From Leifsonia xyli (GTDB lineage: Bacteria; Actinomycetota; Actinomycetes; Actinomycetales; Microbacteriaceae), in the NCBI GenBank assembly GCA_001647635.1, contig CP014761.1, forward strand, positions 2,666,001-2,730,000: a stretch of 64,000 nt of DNA, given 5' to 3'. A program made the position numbers and the translations under genes. Shown here piece by piece: positions 27,371-35,912 of this stretch (the first letter of the stretch is position 1; every line of letters begins with the position of its first letter). The notes under the pieces are model-generated. The model did no database searches. It was given only the letters and a program-made list of their open reading frames with translations, and was not told the origin of the DNA.

Positions 27371-28129
27371 ATGAGCAACAACGAAACCGGACGCTTCGCC
27401 GGGAAGACCGCGATCGTCACCGGGGCGGGGTCCGGAATCGGCAAGGCGACGGCACTCCGGCTCGCGCAGGAAGGCGCCCGCGTCATCGCGAGCGACATCT
27501 CCGCCGAGCGGCTGACCGCGCTCACGGAAGAGAGCCCCGGCCTCGAGATCACCGTGGTGCCCGGCGACATCTCCACCGAGGAGGCCATCGCCGCCGTCCT
27601 CGACGCTGCCGGAGGGCGTGTCGACGCGCTGGCCAACGTCGCCGGGATCATGGACGGCTTCCTCCCTACGGCGGAGGTGGATGACGCCACCTGGGATCGG
27701 GTGTTCCTCGTGAACGTGACCGCCATCATGCGACTGACCCGCGCGGTCCTCCCGCTCATGCTGGAGGCGGGCAGCGGCTCCATCGTCAATGTCGCGTCCG
27801 AAGCGGGCCTTCGCGGCTCGGCGGCGGGCGCCGCCTACACCGCCTCCAAGCACGCGGTCATCGGCCTCACCAAGAACACCAGCGTCTTCTACGCGCCGAA
27901 CGGCGTTCGCACGAACGCCGTCGCGCCCGGAGGGGTCGCCACCAACGTGGACGGCGCCTTCCGGTCCCAGCTCGCCGGCGAGCGCCTCGGGCCGATCATG
28001 CAGACCAACGTCGGATCGGTCGCCCAGCCGGAGCAGCTCGCCGCGGCGATCACGTGGCTCCTCAGCGACGACTCGGCCAACATCTCCGGCGTCGTGCTCG
28101 CCTCCGACGGCGGGTGGTCCGCGATCTGA
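27371..28129 (+). CDS. Short-chain dehydrogenase/reductase (SDR, classical type)
   Basis: This 252-residue NAD(P)-dependent oxidoreductase has the glycine motif TGAGSGIGKA near residues 16-25, the NVAG motif in DALANVAGIMDG, the catalytic serine in GSIVNVASEAGL and the YTASK active site near 154-158. D41 after the second strand (VIASDIS) suggests NAD preference. The ATG at 27371 is preceded by GAGGAG ten bases upstream. It is divergent from a TetR gene with an operator between them, and a strong terminator follows, so it is a one-gene unit controlled by that repressor. Substrate unknown; 3-oxoacyl-ACP-type and alcohol dehydrogenases are both possible. Confidence 0.92.
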   Translation: MSNNETGRFAGKTAIVTGAGSGIGKATALRLAQEGARVIASDISAERLTALTEESPGLEITVVPGDISTEEAIAAVLDAAGGRVDALANVAGIMDGFLPTAEVDDATWDRVFLVNVTAIMRLTRAVLPLMLEAGSGSIVNVASEAGLRGSAAGAAYTASKHAVIGLTKNTSVFYAPNGVRTNAVAPGGVATNVDGAFRSQLAGERLGPIMQTNVGSVAQPEQLAAAITWLLSDDSANISGVVLASDGGWSAI

Positions 28130-28153
28130 CGCAGGCGGCGGCATCGCTGCGCA

Positions 28154-28186
28154 GCCCCCGGAATCTCACGGTTCCGGGGGCTTTCT
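28154..28186 (+). terminator. Rho-independent terminator after the SDR gene
   Basis: The stem GCCCCCGGAA (28154-28163) pairs perfectly with TTCCGGGGGC (28172-28181) around tctcacgg and is followed by tttct. It starts 25 bases after the SDR stop and is the most classical terminator in the window. Confidence 0.85.
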
Positions 28187-28365
28187 CGTGTCCGGGGGAG
28201 ACACCCGCGCCGACCGACACCGGCTCTGGGCCGCTGCGATTCGCGAAAGCATGTAACGAGTACGCCACTGATTGCGAAGGCACCTCGCGTATCGGCCGGG
28301 TGAACAGGACACCAACAATGGAACAACCCCGCAGCCCCCGAGACCCCGCCCAGAGGAGGACCGAC

Positions 28366-29313
28366 GTGACGACAGAGACCATCGTCCGCGCCGAACCTGA
28401 CGCCGACCGTCCGCCTGTCGCCGCCGCGCCGTCCGCCCGACGACGCGGCGGAACGCGCGGCTCCCGACGGAAGGCCTCGATCGGTCTCCTGCTGATGGCG
28501 CCGGCGATCGTCGCGGTGCTTGGACTCGCGATCATCCCGATCGTGATCGTCGCCCGGAACTCCTTCGCCGAGAGCAACCTGTACGGCGGGATCACCGGAG
28601 GCTTCACCTTCGCCAACTACGCGCAGCTGTTCGATCCCGCGTACGGGAAGGTGCTCGGCTACAGCCTCGGCATGGCCGCGATCAACACCATCGTCTGCCT
28701 GGTGATCGGCTACATCGTCTCGTACTACATCGTCTCGCGGCCGCCGCACCGTCAGTCGCTCCTGTTGCTGCTGATCATCGTCCCGTTCTGGACGGACTTC
28801 CTGGTGCGCACCTTCGCCTGGATCTCAGTGCTCGGCCGCGGCGGCCCGGTGTACGGCCTCCTCGGCGCTCTCGGCGTGGACACCGGCAGTCTGTCGCTCA
28901 TCCCCAGCCAGGGCGCGGTGATCATGGGACTGCTCTACGCCTTCCTGCCCACGGCGATCTTCCCCATCTACGCCAGCATGCGGGCGATCGACCCGTCGGT
29001 GAAGGAGGCGGCCGCGGACCTCGGCTGCGGCTGGTGGCAGACCCACTTCCGTGTGCTCGTGCCGCTGAGCAGCACCGGGATCGTCGCCGCGGCGATGCTC
29101 ACGTTCGTTCCGACGCTCGGCGTCTTCGTCATCCCGGTCCTCCTGGGCGGAGGCAAGGACCAGCTGGTCGGCAACCTGATCGTCACGCTGTACACGGAGT
29201 TCCGCAACCAGCCGATGGGGGCGGCCGTCTCGATGGTGCTCCTGGTGCTCATGCTGGTCGCAATGGCGGTCGCGGGCCTCATCGCCCGCCGCGGACGGAA
29301 GAGGGTCGCCTGA
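28366..29313 (+). CDS. Polyamine-type ABC transporter permease (PotB-like)
   Basis: This 315-residue permease belongs to the spermidine/putrescine branch of ABC importers. It has a charged N-terminal tail with an arginine-rich stretch, then six hydrophobic segments beginning near residue 45 (ASIGLLLMAPAIVAVLGLAI). The cytoplasmic EAA-type loop reads VKEAAADLGCGWWQTHFRVL near residues 208-227. I chose GTG at 28366 because AGAGGAGGA lies seven bases upstream; an in-frame ATG at 28318 gives a longer tail. Its stop overlaps the next gene by one base. With the following permease, binding protein and ATPase it forms a complete importer. The real substrate is unknown; the downstream enzymes suggest an amine, amide or amino-acid-like compound. 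Confidence 0.9.
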   Translation: MTTETIVRAEPDADRPPVAAAPSARRRGGTRGSRRKASIGLLLMAPAIVAVLGLAIIPIVIVARNSFAESNLYGGITGGFTFANYAQLFDPAYGKVLGYSLGMAAINTIVCLVIGYIVSYYIVSRPPHRQSLLLLLIIVPFWTDFLVRTFAWISVLGRGGPVYGLLGALGVDTGSLSLIPSQGAVIMGLLYAFLPTAIFPIYASMRAIDPSVKEAAADLGCGWWQTHFRVLVPLSSTGIVAAAMLTFVPTLGVFVIPVLLGGGKDQLVGNLIVTLYTEFRNQPMGAAVSMVLLVLMLVAMAVAGLIARRGRKRVA

Positions 29314-30146
29314 TGGATCGCGTCACCTCGTGGATCGCCCGCATCGTCTTGGTCTTCCTCTACATCCCGATCGTCGCCGTGATCGTGTACTCGTTCAATT
29401 CGGCGTCCGGCGGCTACCAGTGGAAGGGCTTCACCCTGGAGTGGTACGGCCAGCTCTTCGGCGACGGCGCCCTGCTGCAGACCCTCGGGATCAGCGTGAT
29501 CGTGGGCGTGCTCGCCGCGTCGGTCGCGACCGTGATCGGGCTTCTGGCCGCCATCGGGATGGTGCGGTTCCCCTTCCGGGGCTCCGCCGCGATCCTCGGT
29601 GCGATCGCCCTGCCGCTGATCGTTCCCGAGATCGTGCTCGGCGTGGCGCTGCTCAGCGTGTTCAGCTTCCTCCACATCCCCCTCGGCATCCTCACCCTCG
29701 TCCTCGGGCACATGATCATCACGCTGCCGCTGACGACCCTCATCCTGATCGGGGCGTTCCGCACCCTCGATCCCAGCCTCATCGAGGCGGCGGCCGACCT
29801 CGGCTGCACGCCGTGGCAGACCTTCACGCGAGTGCTGTTCCCGCTGCTGCGGTCGTCCATCCTCGCGTCCTGGCTCCTCGCCTTCACGGTCTCGCTCGGC
29901 AACATCGTGATCTCGACCTTCGTCAGCGGCGTCGGATCCACCACCATGCCGCTGCGGGTCTACTCGCTGCTGAAATCCGGGCTCACCCCAGAGCTCAACG
30001 CCCTCGGGACTCTGCTGATCGTCCTGACCTTCGTCATCGTCCTCTCCGTCGGCATCCAACAGATGCGACGCATCCTGGCGAGCCCATCCGGCACCACCGC
30101 CGCAGCACCGCCCGACACCAGCACCACCTCCACCCCCACCCGCTAG
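29313..30146 (+). CDS. Polyamine-type ABC transporter permease (PotC-like)
   Basis: This 277-residue permease partners the preceding one. Six hydrophobic segments are visible and the EAA loop reads LIEAAADLGCTPWQTFTRVL near residues 152-171. The C terminus ends in a low-complexity tail rich in threonine, proline and alanine (about residues 255-277), probably disordered and cytoplasmic. The ATG shares its first base with the stop of the previous gene (TGATG), so translation is coupled. The binding-protein gene follows after a short gap. Confidence 0.92.
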   Translation: MDRVTSWIARIVLVFLYIPIVAVIVYSFNSASGGYQWKGFTLEWYGQLFGDGALLQTLGISVIVGVLAASVATVIGLLAAIGMVRFPFRGSAAILGAIALPLIVPEIVLGVALLSVFSFLHIPLGILTLVLGHMIITLPLTTLILIGAFRTLDPSLIEAAADLGCTPWQTFTRVLFPLLRSSILASWLLAFTVSLGNIVISTFVSGVGSTTMPLRVYSLLKSGLTPELNALGTLLIVLTFVIVLSVGIQQMRRILASPSGTTAAAPPDTSTTSTPTR

Positions 30147-30183
30147 CCCACCCCCCGCACCCCTGATGAACGGGAGAAGACCC

Positions 30184-31251
30184 ATGAAACGCACCACAGC
30201 ACTCGTCGCTGTCGCAGCCGTGGCCGCCCTCGGCCTGACCGCGTGCTCCTCCGGCTCCGGCGGTTCCTCCACAGGAAGCGCCTCCACCCAGCTCAACATC
30301 TACGCGTGGGCCGACGAGATCCCGAAGACGGTGATCTCGGCCTTCGAGAAGGAGACCGGGATCAAGGTCACCGTCGACACGTTCGACGCCAACGAGACGA
30401 TGATCTCCAAGCTCGCTGCCGGCGGCTCCGGCTACGACATCGTCGAGCCCAGCCAGTACGCCGTCCAGCAGCTGGTCGGCCAGGAGCTCGTGCAGAAGCT
30501 CGACCACTCGAAGATCACCGGCCTCGACAACCTCGGCAAGAAGTTCGCCGACCCCAGCTACGACAAGGGCAACGAGTACAGCGTCCCGTGGATCTGGGGC
30601 ACCACCGGTCTCGCGTACAACCAGAAGTGCACCGGCAAGGCCGTGGACAGCTGGGACGCGCTCTGGGACCCGGCCTACAAGGGCAAGATCTACATGCTCG
30701 ACAACATGCTGAGCGCGTACATCCCCGCCCTGCAGTACAAGGGGCTCAAGGCCACGACGACCAGCGAGAAGGACATCGAGAAGGGCACCCAGGCGCTCCT
30801 CGACCAGAAGCCGCTGCTCGCCGGCTACAACTCCTCAAACTACGCCGACCTGCTGGCCTCCGGTGACGCCTGCGTGGCCGAGGCGTACGGCGGCAGCGGC
30901 ATCGCCAAGGTCACCGCGGCGAACCCCGACGTGAAGTTCGTCATCCCCAAGGAGGGCGGCACGCTCTGGGTCGACGGTTTCTCCATCGCGAAGGACGCCC
31001 CGCACTCCGACGCCGCCTACAAGTGGCTCAACTTCACCCTCAAGCCCGAGATCGCGGCCATGGCCACGAACGACGGCGGCAGCGCCTCTGCGAACGAGGC
31101 CGCGAAGGCGAAGATCACGGACAAAGCCCTCCTCGAGAACGTCGCCGTGTACCCGACCGACGAGCAGCTCGCGAAGAGCGAGTTCATCGTCGACCCGGGC
31201 AAGGCGCTCGCGTGGTTCCAGCAGGGCTGGACCAAGGTCAAGGCGTCCTAG
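30184..31251 (+). CDS. Polyamine-type ABC transporter substrate-binding lipoprotein (PotD-like)
   Basis: This 355-residue exported lipoprotein binds the substrate outside the membrane. The signal peptide MKRTTALVAVAAVAALGLTAC ends in the lipobox LTAC, so the mature N-terminal cysteine is lipid-anchored, followed by a serine/glycine linker. The body reads LNIYAWADEIPKTVISAFEK, TYDIVEPSQYAVQQL-type and YSVPWIWGTTGLAYN segments characteristic of the PotD/PotF family. I chose the ATG at 30184, with GGGAGAAG just upstream, over the ATG 18 bases earlier. The polyamine-binding acidic residues cannot be confirmed without alignment, so related ligands such as amino-acid derivatives are possible. Confidence 0.9.
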   Translation: MKRTTALVAVAAVAALGLTACSSGSGGSSTGSASTQLNIYAWADEIPKTVISAFEKETGIKVTVDTFDANETMISKLAAGGSGYDIVEPSQYAVQQLVGQELVQKLDHSKITGLDNLGKKFADPSYDKGNEYSVPWIWGTTGLAYNQKCTGKAVDSWDALWDPAYKGKIYMLDNMLSAYIPALQYKGLKATTTSEKDIEKGTQALLDQKPLLAGYNSSNYADLLASGDACVAEAYGGSGIAKVTAANPDVKFVIPKEGGTLWVDGFSIAKDAPHSDAAYKWLNFTLKPEIAAMATNDGGSASANEAAKAKITDKALLENVAVYPTDEQLAKSEFIVDPGKALAWFQQGWTKVKAS

Positions 31252-31286
31252 GCACGATCGATCACGGAACACGCGAGGAGGACACC

Positions 31287-32426
31287 ATGACCACGCCCGC
31301 CAGCTCGGCACCGCCCGTCGTCCAGGACACGACCGGCGCGCAGCCCCCGGCCATCCGCCTCACCGGCGTCACCAAGACGTTCGGCAGCAACACCGTCGTC
31401 CAGCCCGTGGAACTGACGATCGGGGACAACGAGTTCTTCTCGATCCTCGGCCCTTCGGGATGCGGCAAGACCACGCTGATGCGGATGATCGCCGGTTTCG
31501 AGACGCCCACCGGCGGTTCGATCGAGCTGGCGGGCCGGTCGGTGGAGTCCCTCCCCACCCGTAAGCGTGACCTGAACATGCTCTTCCAGAGCTACGCGCT
31601 GTTCCCGCACCTCTCGGTACGCGACAACATCGGGTTCGAGCTGAAGGTCCGCGGCCGGAAGCGGTTCCCGGACCGGGAGTCCGCGGTCGACGCCGCGCTC
31701 GCCCTGGTGCACATGGAACGGTTCGCCGACCGAAAGCCGAGCGAGCTCTCGGGCGGACAACGGCAGCGCGTCGCGCTCGCCCGGGCCGTGGTCTCGCGTC
31801 CTGCGGTCGTCCTGCTCGACGAGCCGCTCGGGGCCCTCGACCAGCAGCTCCGCAAGGAGATGCAGGTCGAGCTGAAGCGCATGCAGCGCGAGGTCGGCAT
31901 CACCTTCGTCTACGTCACGCACGACCAGGAGGAGGCGCTCACGATGTCCGACCGCATCGCCGTGATGTCGGAGGGCCGCGTCCAGCAGGTGGATGCGCCG
32001 CGCGAGATCTACGACCGTCCCGCGAACCGTTTCGTCGCCGGATTCATCGGCACGTGCAACCTCTTCGACGCCGTCTATCACGGCACGCCCGCCGGGGCGA
32101 CCGTCGAGGTGGCGGGGCTCGGAACCGTGGCGGCCGCACCCGGTGCCGCCGGCCCCGGCGCGAACGTCACCGTGGCCGTCCGTCCCGAGCGGGTCGAACT
32201 GCGGCCGGGGGGCGTGGACGGCAGGTCCCCGGCGCACCCCGCGACCCTCCTCGACGCGGTCTTCCTGGGTGACGAGTGGCGGTACATCGTCCGCGCCGAC
32301 CAGGGCCGCGAACTCGTCGTGACCCGTCCGAGCCGCCGCGAGGACGACGCGCTCACCCGCCTGCTCCCGGGCGACCCGGTCACCGTCTCCTGGCAGCCGG
32401 ACGACGCGCGCGTCCTCGCCGCGTGA
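31287..32426 (+). CDS. Polyamine-type ABC transporter ATP-binding protein (PotA-like)
   Basis: This 379-residue ATPase energises the importer encoded by the three preceding genes. It shows Walker A GPSGCGKTT near residue 54, the Q-loop in FQSYALFPHLS, the signature LSGGQRQRVALARA, Walker B VVLLDEPLGALD and the H-loop in YVTHDQEEA. The C-terminal 120 residues form the TOBE regulatory domain found in PotA and MalK-type ATPases. An N-terminal tail of about 20 residues is specific to this protein. The ATG at 31287 follows GAGGAGGA. The operon order permease-permease-binding protein-ATPase is followed without a terminator by catabolic genes. Confidence 0.93.
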   Translation: MTTPASSAPPVVQDTTGAQPPAIRLTGVTKTFGSNTVVQPVELTIGDNEFFSILGPSGCGKTTLMRMIAGFETPTGGSIELAGRSVESLPTRKRDLNMLFQSYALFPHLSVRDNIGFELKVRGRKRFPDRESAVDAALALVHMERFADRKPSELSGGQRQRVALARAVVSRPAVVLLDEPLGALDQQLRKEMQVELKRMQREVGITFVYVTHDQEEALTMSDRIAVMSEGRVQQVDAPREIYDRPANRFVAGFIGTCNLFDAVYHGTPAGATVEVAGLGTVAAAPGAAGPGANVTVAVRPERVELRPGGVDGRSPAHPATLLDAVFLGDEWRYIVRADQGRELVVTRPSRREDDALTRLLPGDPVTVSWQPDDARVLAA

Positions 32427-32464
32427 CCCCGACGCTCTCCGAACAGACCCACGAAAGGACCGCC

Positions 32465-33259
32465 ATGAAGGTCGCCGCAGGCCAACTCGCTCCCACCACG
32501 GATCTCGCCGTCAACCGCCGCACGATCGAGACGCTCGTGGAGGAGGCCGCGTCGGAGAACGTCGATCTGCTCGTCCTGCCCGAGGAGGCCATGCTCCTGG
32601 CCGACGGCGTGGATGTGCCGCTGGGCGAGATCGCGCGCGCCGAATGGCCGGGGTTCGTGGAGTTCGTCAGCGGCCTGGCCGAGCGCCACGGCATGGCGAT
32701 CATCGCTGCGGGTTACGAGGGGACGGACGGAGACCGTCCGTACAACACGATCGTCGCGATCGACGAGCGCGGCAGTGAGCTGGCTCGCTACCGGAAGCTC
32801 CACCTCTACGACGCCTTCGCGTACCGGGAGTCCGACTACGTCACCCCCGGCGACGCCAATCCCGTCGTGGTCGAACTCGCCGGCGCGTCCGTCGGTCTGG
32901 TCAACTGCTACGACCTCCGCTTCCCGGAGCTCACGCGCAACCTGATCGATCAGGGCGCCGACCTGATCTCGGTCTCCGCCGCGTGGGTCTCCGGCCCGAT
33001 GAAGGAGGACCACTGGCGGACGCTCCTGCGCGCGCGGGCCATCGAGTCGACGACGTGGCTCGTGGGGGCCGGCTCCGCATCCCCGGACTGCATCGGCCAG
33101 AGCATGGTCGTGGACCCGTTCGGCGTCGTCCGCTCCGCCCTGGGCGGGGAGACCTACGGCCTCGCGGTCGCGACCGTCTCGCAGCAGCGCACCGACGAGG
33201 TGCGCGCTGTGCTCCCGGTGCTCGAGAACCGCCGGCTCAACACCTCCATCAGCCTCTGA
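32465..33259 (+). CDS. Carbon-nitrogen hydrolase (nitrilase superfamily amidase)
   Basis: This 264-residue enzyme has the Glu-Lys-Cys triad of the nitrilase superfamily: E40 in LLVLPEEAM, K111 in ARYRKLHLYDAF and C148 in GLVNCYDLRFPE. The second conserved glutamate region (LRARAIESTTWLVGAG) is also present. Most relatives of this size are amidases, such as omega-amidase, deaminated glutathione amidase or N-carbamoyl hydrolases, rather than true nitrilases. It lies 38 bases after the ABC ATPase with a GAAAGGA ribosome site, so it probably hydrolyses the imported compound or a product of it. No signal peptide. The substrate is inferred only as an amide or similar. Confidence 0.9.
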   Translation: MKVAAGQLAPTTDLAVNRRTIETLVEEAASENVDLLVLPEEAMLLADGVDVPLGEIARAEWPGFVEFVSGLAERHGMAIIAAGYEGTDGDRPYNTIVAIDERGSELARYRKLHLYDAFAYRESDYVTPGDANPVVVELAGASVGLVNCYDLRFPELTRNLIDQGADLISVSAAWVSGPMKEDHWRTLLRARAIESTTWLVGAGSASPDCIGQSMVVDPFGVVRSALGGETYGLAVATVSQQRTDEVRAVLPVLENRRLNTSISL

Positions 33260-33291
33260 CCCGCCCCGCACCGCCACACGAGGAGACCACT

Positions 33292-33960
33292 GTGCCCATC
33301 CGCATCGGCCCCACCCCGCCTGCACTCGACCGCGTCCTGCTGGAGAAGCTCGGGCGGGTGTCGTTCCCGACGCTCGGCCACTACCTGGAGGAGGGCTTCG
33401 CCGACCCCGGCATCTCGCGCCTCACCGGGTCGACCCGGGTGGTCGGACGCGCGGTGACGGTCCGCACCACGTCCACGGACTCGACGATGCTCCACCATGC
33501 CGCGGGGCTCGTGGAGGCCGGTGACGTGATCGTCGTGGACACGGGTGGCGACCTCCGGCACGCGCCGCTGGGGGAGGTCGTCGCGTCGGCGCTCTCGTTC
33601 CGGGGCGCCGCGGGCGCGATCGTGGATGGCAGCGCCACCGACCTCGATGAGATCGCGCCGCTCGGGCTACCCGTCTACGCGCGCGGGCTGAGCATGCTCA
33701 CCACGAAGCTGCACGACATCGACGCGGGCGGCCTCAACATCCCGGTCGTCTGCGGCGGGGTCGTGGTGCAACCCGGGGATGTCGTGCTCGCCGACGTCAA
33801 CGGCGTGCTGTTCGCGCCGCCCGCGGTGCTGGAGGCGCTCATCGACGTGGCGCTCGCCGACGATGCGGAGGAGCCGGAGCTCGTCCAGGCCCTCCGCGAC
33901 GGAGCGCGCCTCGGCGACCTCACCGGCGCGAGCGCCACCATCGCCGGTTTCGTCTCCTGA
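33292..33960 (+). CDS. RraA-like / 4-hydroxy-4-methyl-2-oxoglutarate aldolase family protein
   Basis: This 222-residue protein has the RraA-like fold (also labelled demethylmenaquinone methyltransferase family). Family landmarks are VIVVDTGGDLRHAPLGEVVA near residues 80-99 and AIVDGSATDLDEIAPLGLPV near 108-127. Class II aldolases of this family normally read DG-VRD, where the arginine binds the pyruvoyl carboxylate and the aspartate helps bind metal; here the aspartate is kept but the arginine is threonine. This may change the substrate or remove aldolase activity. The GTG start follows GAGGAG. It sits between the amidase and the BKACE enzyme and probably shares their pathway. Confidence 0.85.
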   Translation: MPIRIGPTPPALDRVLLEKLGRVSFPTLGHYLEEGFADPGISRLTGSTRVVGRAVTVRTTSTDSTMLHHAAGLVEAGDVIVVDTGGDLRHAPLGEVVASALSFRGAAGAIVDGSATDLDEIAPLGLPVYARGLSMLTTKLHDIDAGGLNIPVVCGGVVVQPGDVVLADVNGVLFAPPAVLEALIDVALADDAEEPELVQALRDGARLGDLTGASATIAGFVS

Positions 33961-33998
33961 CCCCCCGCATCCCCGAACCACCACACCGAAAGGACCCC

Positions 33999-34730
33999 AT
34001 GCTCCTCAAAGCCGCCATCAACGGAGGGAGGACTCGCGACGAGTTCCCCGCTGTCCCGCTGACCGCGGAGGAGATCGCCCAGGAGTCGGCTGCCGCGTGC
34101 GCCGCGGGCGCCGACGTCGTCCATGCACACGCGCGCACGCCGGACGGCGGACAGACCATCGACCCGGTGCACGTCGGTGCGATGGTCCGCGCCTTCCGGG
34201 CCGCGGTTCCGGGCGGGATCATCGGCACGACGACCGGTCTCTGGACGTGCTCGGGGCATGAGGAGAGGATGCGGCTCGTCGCCGCCTGGCCGGACGACGC
34301 GCTGCCCGACTTCGCCTCCGTGGCCTTCAGCGAGGAGGGTGCGGCCGAGGCCGCGCAGCTCGTCCTCGACCGCGGGATGGTACTGGAGAGCGCGGTCTGG
34401 TCTCTCGCCGACGTACCGGCGCTGCTGGCGTCGCCGACCCTCCACCGCAACGTCCGCATCCTCATCGAGCCCGAGGTGGAGGACCCGGCGGAGGCCGTCG
34501 CAGCCTGTCGCGAGATCGCGGCGGCACTGCGGGCGGCCGGTGTGGAGGCGCCCATCCTGTATCACGGGTTCGACGGCACGGTCTGGCCCGTGGTGCGCGC
34601 GGCGATCGAGGACGGCTGCGAGGCGCGTGTCGGACTCGAGGACGGGCTCACCCGAGAGGACGGCGCTCCGTGTGCCGGGAACGCGGAACTCGTGGCTGCG
34701 GTCCGCGCCCTCGAGCCGGTCGTCGCGTGA
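33999..34730 (+). CDS. Beta-keto acid cleavage enzyme (BKACE, DUF849 family), short form
   Basis: This 243-residue TIM-barrel protein belongs to the BKACE family, which condenses a beta-keto acid with acetyl-CoA to give acetoacetate and a new acyl-CoA. The zinc-binding HxH is in VVHAHARTPDGG near residues 42-53 and the conserved glutamate lies in ARVGLEDGLTRE near 207-218. The N terminus LLKAAINGGRTR is also typical. It is shorter than the 270-310 residues of Kce-type enzymes and seems to belong to a compact actinobacterial branch. It follows the RraA-like gene with a GAAAGGA site and ends the operon. The keto acid is unknown; many members act on amino-acid-derived beta-keto acids. Confidence 0.85.
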   Translation: MLLKAAINGGRTRDEFPAVPLTAEEIAQESAAACAAGADVVHAHARTPDGGQTIDPVHVGAMVRAFRAAVPGGIIGTTTGLWTCSGHEERMRLVAAWPDDALPDFASVAFSEEGAAEAAQLVLDRGMVLESAVWSLADVPALLASPTLHRNVRILIEPEVEDPAEAVAACREIAAALRAAGVEAPILYHGFDGTVWPVVRAAIEDGCEARVGLEDGLTREDGAPCAGNAELVAAVRALEPVVA

Positions 34731-34789
34731 GGAATGAGGAGCGGTCGTAAGGGCGGCCGCTCCCAGGATCGCCGTCTAGGGTGCTCTCG

Positions 34790-35278
34790 ATGATCGACGA
34801 CACCGACCGCAGGCTCATCGAGCTGCTCATGCGCGACGGCCGGCGCCCCTTCACGGAGCTGGGCGCCGAGCTCGACGTGAGCGAGGCGACGGTGCGGGGT
34901 CGCGTGGCGCGCCTGCAGGAGTCGGGCATCCTCAAGATCGTCGCGCTCTGCAATCCGCTGACGCTCGGCCACCAGTCGGTGCGGTTGATGATCGGCGTCG
35001 CCGGCCATTCACCGCGCGCGGTCGCGAAGGCGCTCGCGGACATGGCGATGGTGAATCACGTCGCCCTCGGCACCGGCGCCCACGACGTCTACGTCGAGGC
35101 CACCTGCCGCGACCTCGACCAGCTGGTCACCCTCCTCGACGACGTGCGCCGGGTGCCCGGCGTGACGGAGATCGACCAGTTCGTCTTGCTGGAGCTGTTC
35201 AAGGACTACTCGTGGGTGGGACTGCGCGACAAGTCCGGCCAGAGCGCCGGGCAGAGCGCGGGCCAGGTCGCCGACTGA
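34790..35278 (+). CDS. Lrp/AsnC family transcriptional regulator
   Basis: This 162-residue regulator has an N-terminal helix-turn-helix (about residues 3-60: DDTDRRLIELLMRDGRRPFT, then EATVRGRVARLQESGI) and a C-terminal RAM ligand-binding domain (about 68-145). The last 20 residues contain an imperfect SGQSAGQSAGQ repeat. I prefer the ATG at 34790 to GTG at 34781. It follows the catabolic operon by 59 bases in the same direction and converges on a second Lrp-type gene. Lrp regulators respond to amino acids or derivatives, so it may sense the substrate of the transporter operon. Confidence 0.9.
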   Translation: MIDDTDRRLIELLMRDGRRPFTELGAELDVSEATVRGRVARLQESGILKIVALCNPLTLGHQSVRLMIGVAGHSPRAVAKALADMAMVNHVALGTGAHDVYVEATCRDLDQLVTLLDDVRRVPGVTEIDQFVLLELFKDYSWVGLRDKSGQSAGQSAGQVAD

Positions 35279-35288
35279 GGCAGCGTTG

Positions 35289-35807
35289 TCAGAGCTTCGG
35301 CAGCGGCGCGCGCTGCGTCCGGCGCTTGATGATGGCCTCGTCGACGGGGGCCGGGTCTTCACGGAAGCCCGCCCAGAGGTAGGAGTCCTTCATCACTTCG
35401 AGGACGGTCATCGTCTCGACGTGCTGCACGCCGTTCACCCGTCGTACCCGCTCGTTCAGGATGGTGGACAGGTGGACGACGTCGTCGCAGCGGAGGTCGG
35501 CGATGAGGTCGAACGCACCCACGGCGCTCGCGACGAACTTGATCTCGGGAACCGCGGCGAGCTGCTTGGCGACCGCCGAGACGCCCACCCCGCGGATGCG
35601 GATGGCGATGTGGACCTCGATCTCGCCCAGCTTCGGCGCGTCCGGCATCCCCACGACCTGCACGATGCCGGCCTTCGACAGCCTCCGGTAGCGCGCGCGG
35701 ACGCTCGGCTCGGACAAGCCGACGTTCCGTCCGATGACCGCGAACGACCGGCGCCCGTCGATGCGCAGTTGATCGATGATCTTGCGGTCGATGGTGTCGA
35801 TGTCCAT
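35289..35807 (-). CDS. Lrp/AsnC family transcriptional regulator, second
   Basis: This 172-residue Lrp-type regulator begins MDIDTIDRKIIDQLRIDGRR with the helix-turn-helix around NVGLSEPSVRARYRRLSKAG (about 28-48), followed by a RAM domain (about 62-140, containing VASAVGAFDLIADLRCDD). It is convergent with the other Lrp gene, with ten bases between the stops. The pair differ clearly in sequence, so they are not a recent duplication. One or both probably control the transporter and catabolic operon upstream; the C-terminal DSYLWAGF here resembles DYSWVGL in the neighbour. Confidence 0.9.
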   Translation of the reverse strand: MDIDTIDRKIIDQLRIDGRRSFAVIGRNVGLSEPSVRARYRRLSKAGIVQVVGMPDAPKLGEIEVHIAIRIRGVGVSAVAKQLAAVPEIKFVASAVGAFDLIADLRCDDVVHLSTILNERVRRVNGVQHVETMTVLEVMKDSYLWAGFREDPAPVDEAIIKRRTQRAPLPKL

Positions 35808-35912
35808 GGGCGCTCCGGGGTCGGTGAAGAGAGTCTACGGCGTGAACTCCGGTAGGGCGTCAGGCGATCTCGGCCCTGGTGTGGCCGGAGCACCCTCCAC
35901 TAGGGTCTGGCC

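Noticed and set aside
26669..28144. A 491-codon minus-strand open frame covering TetR and the SDR gene
   Set aside because: Only its last 209 codons show TetR homology; the upstream part is the antisense of the SDR gene, whose motifs and ribosome site are clear on the plus strand.
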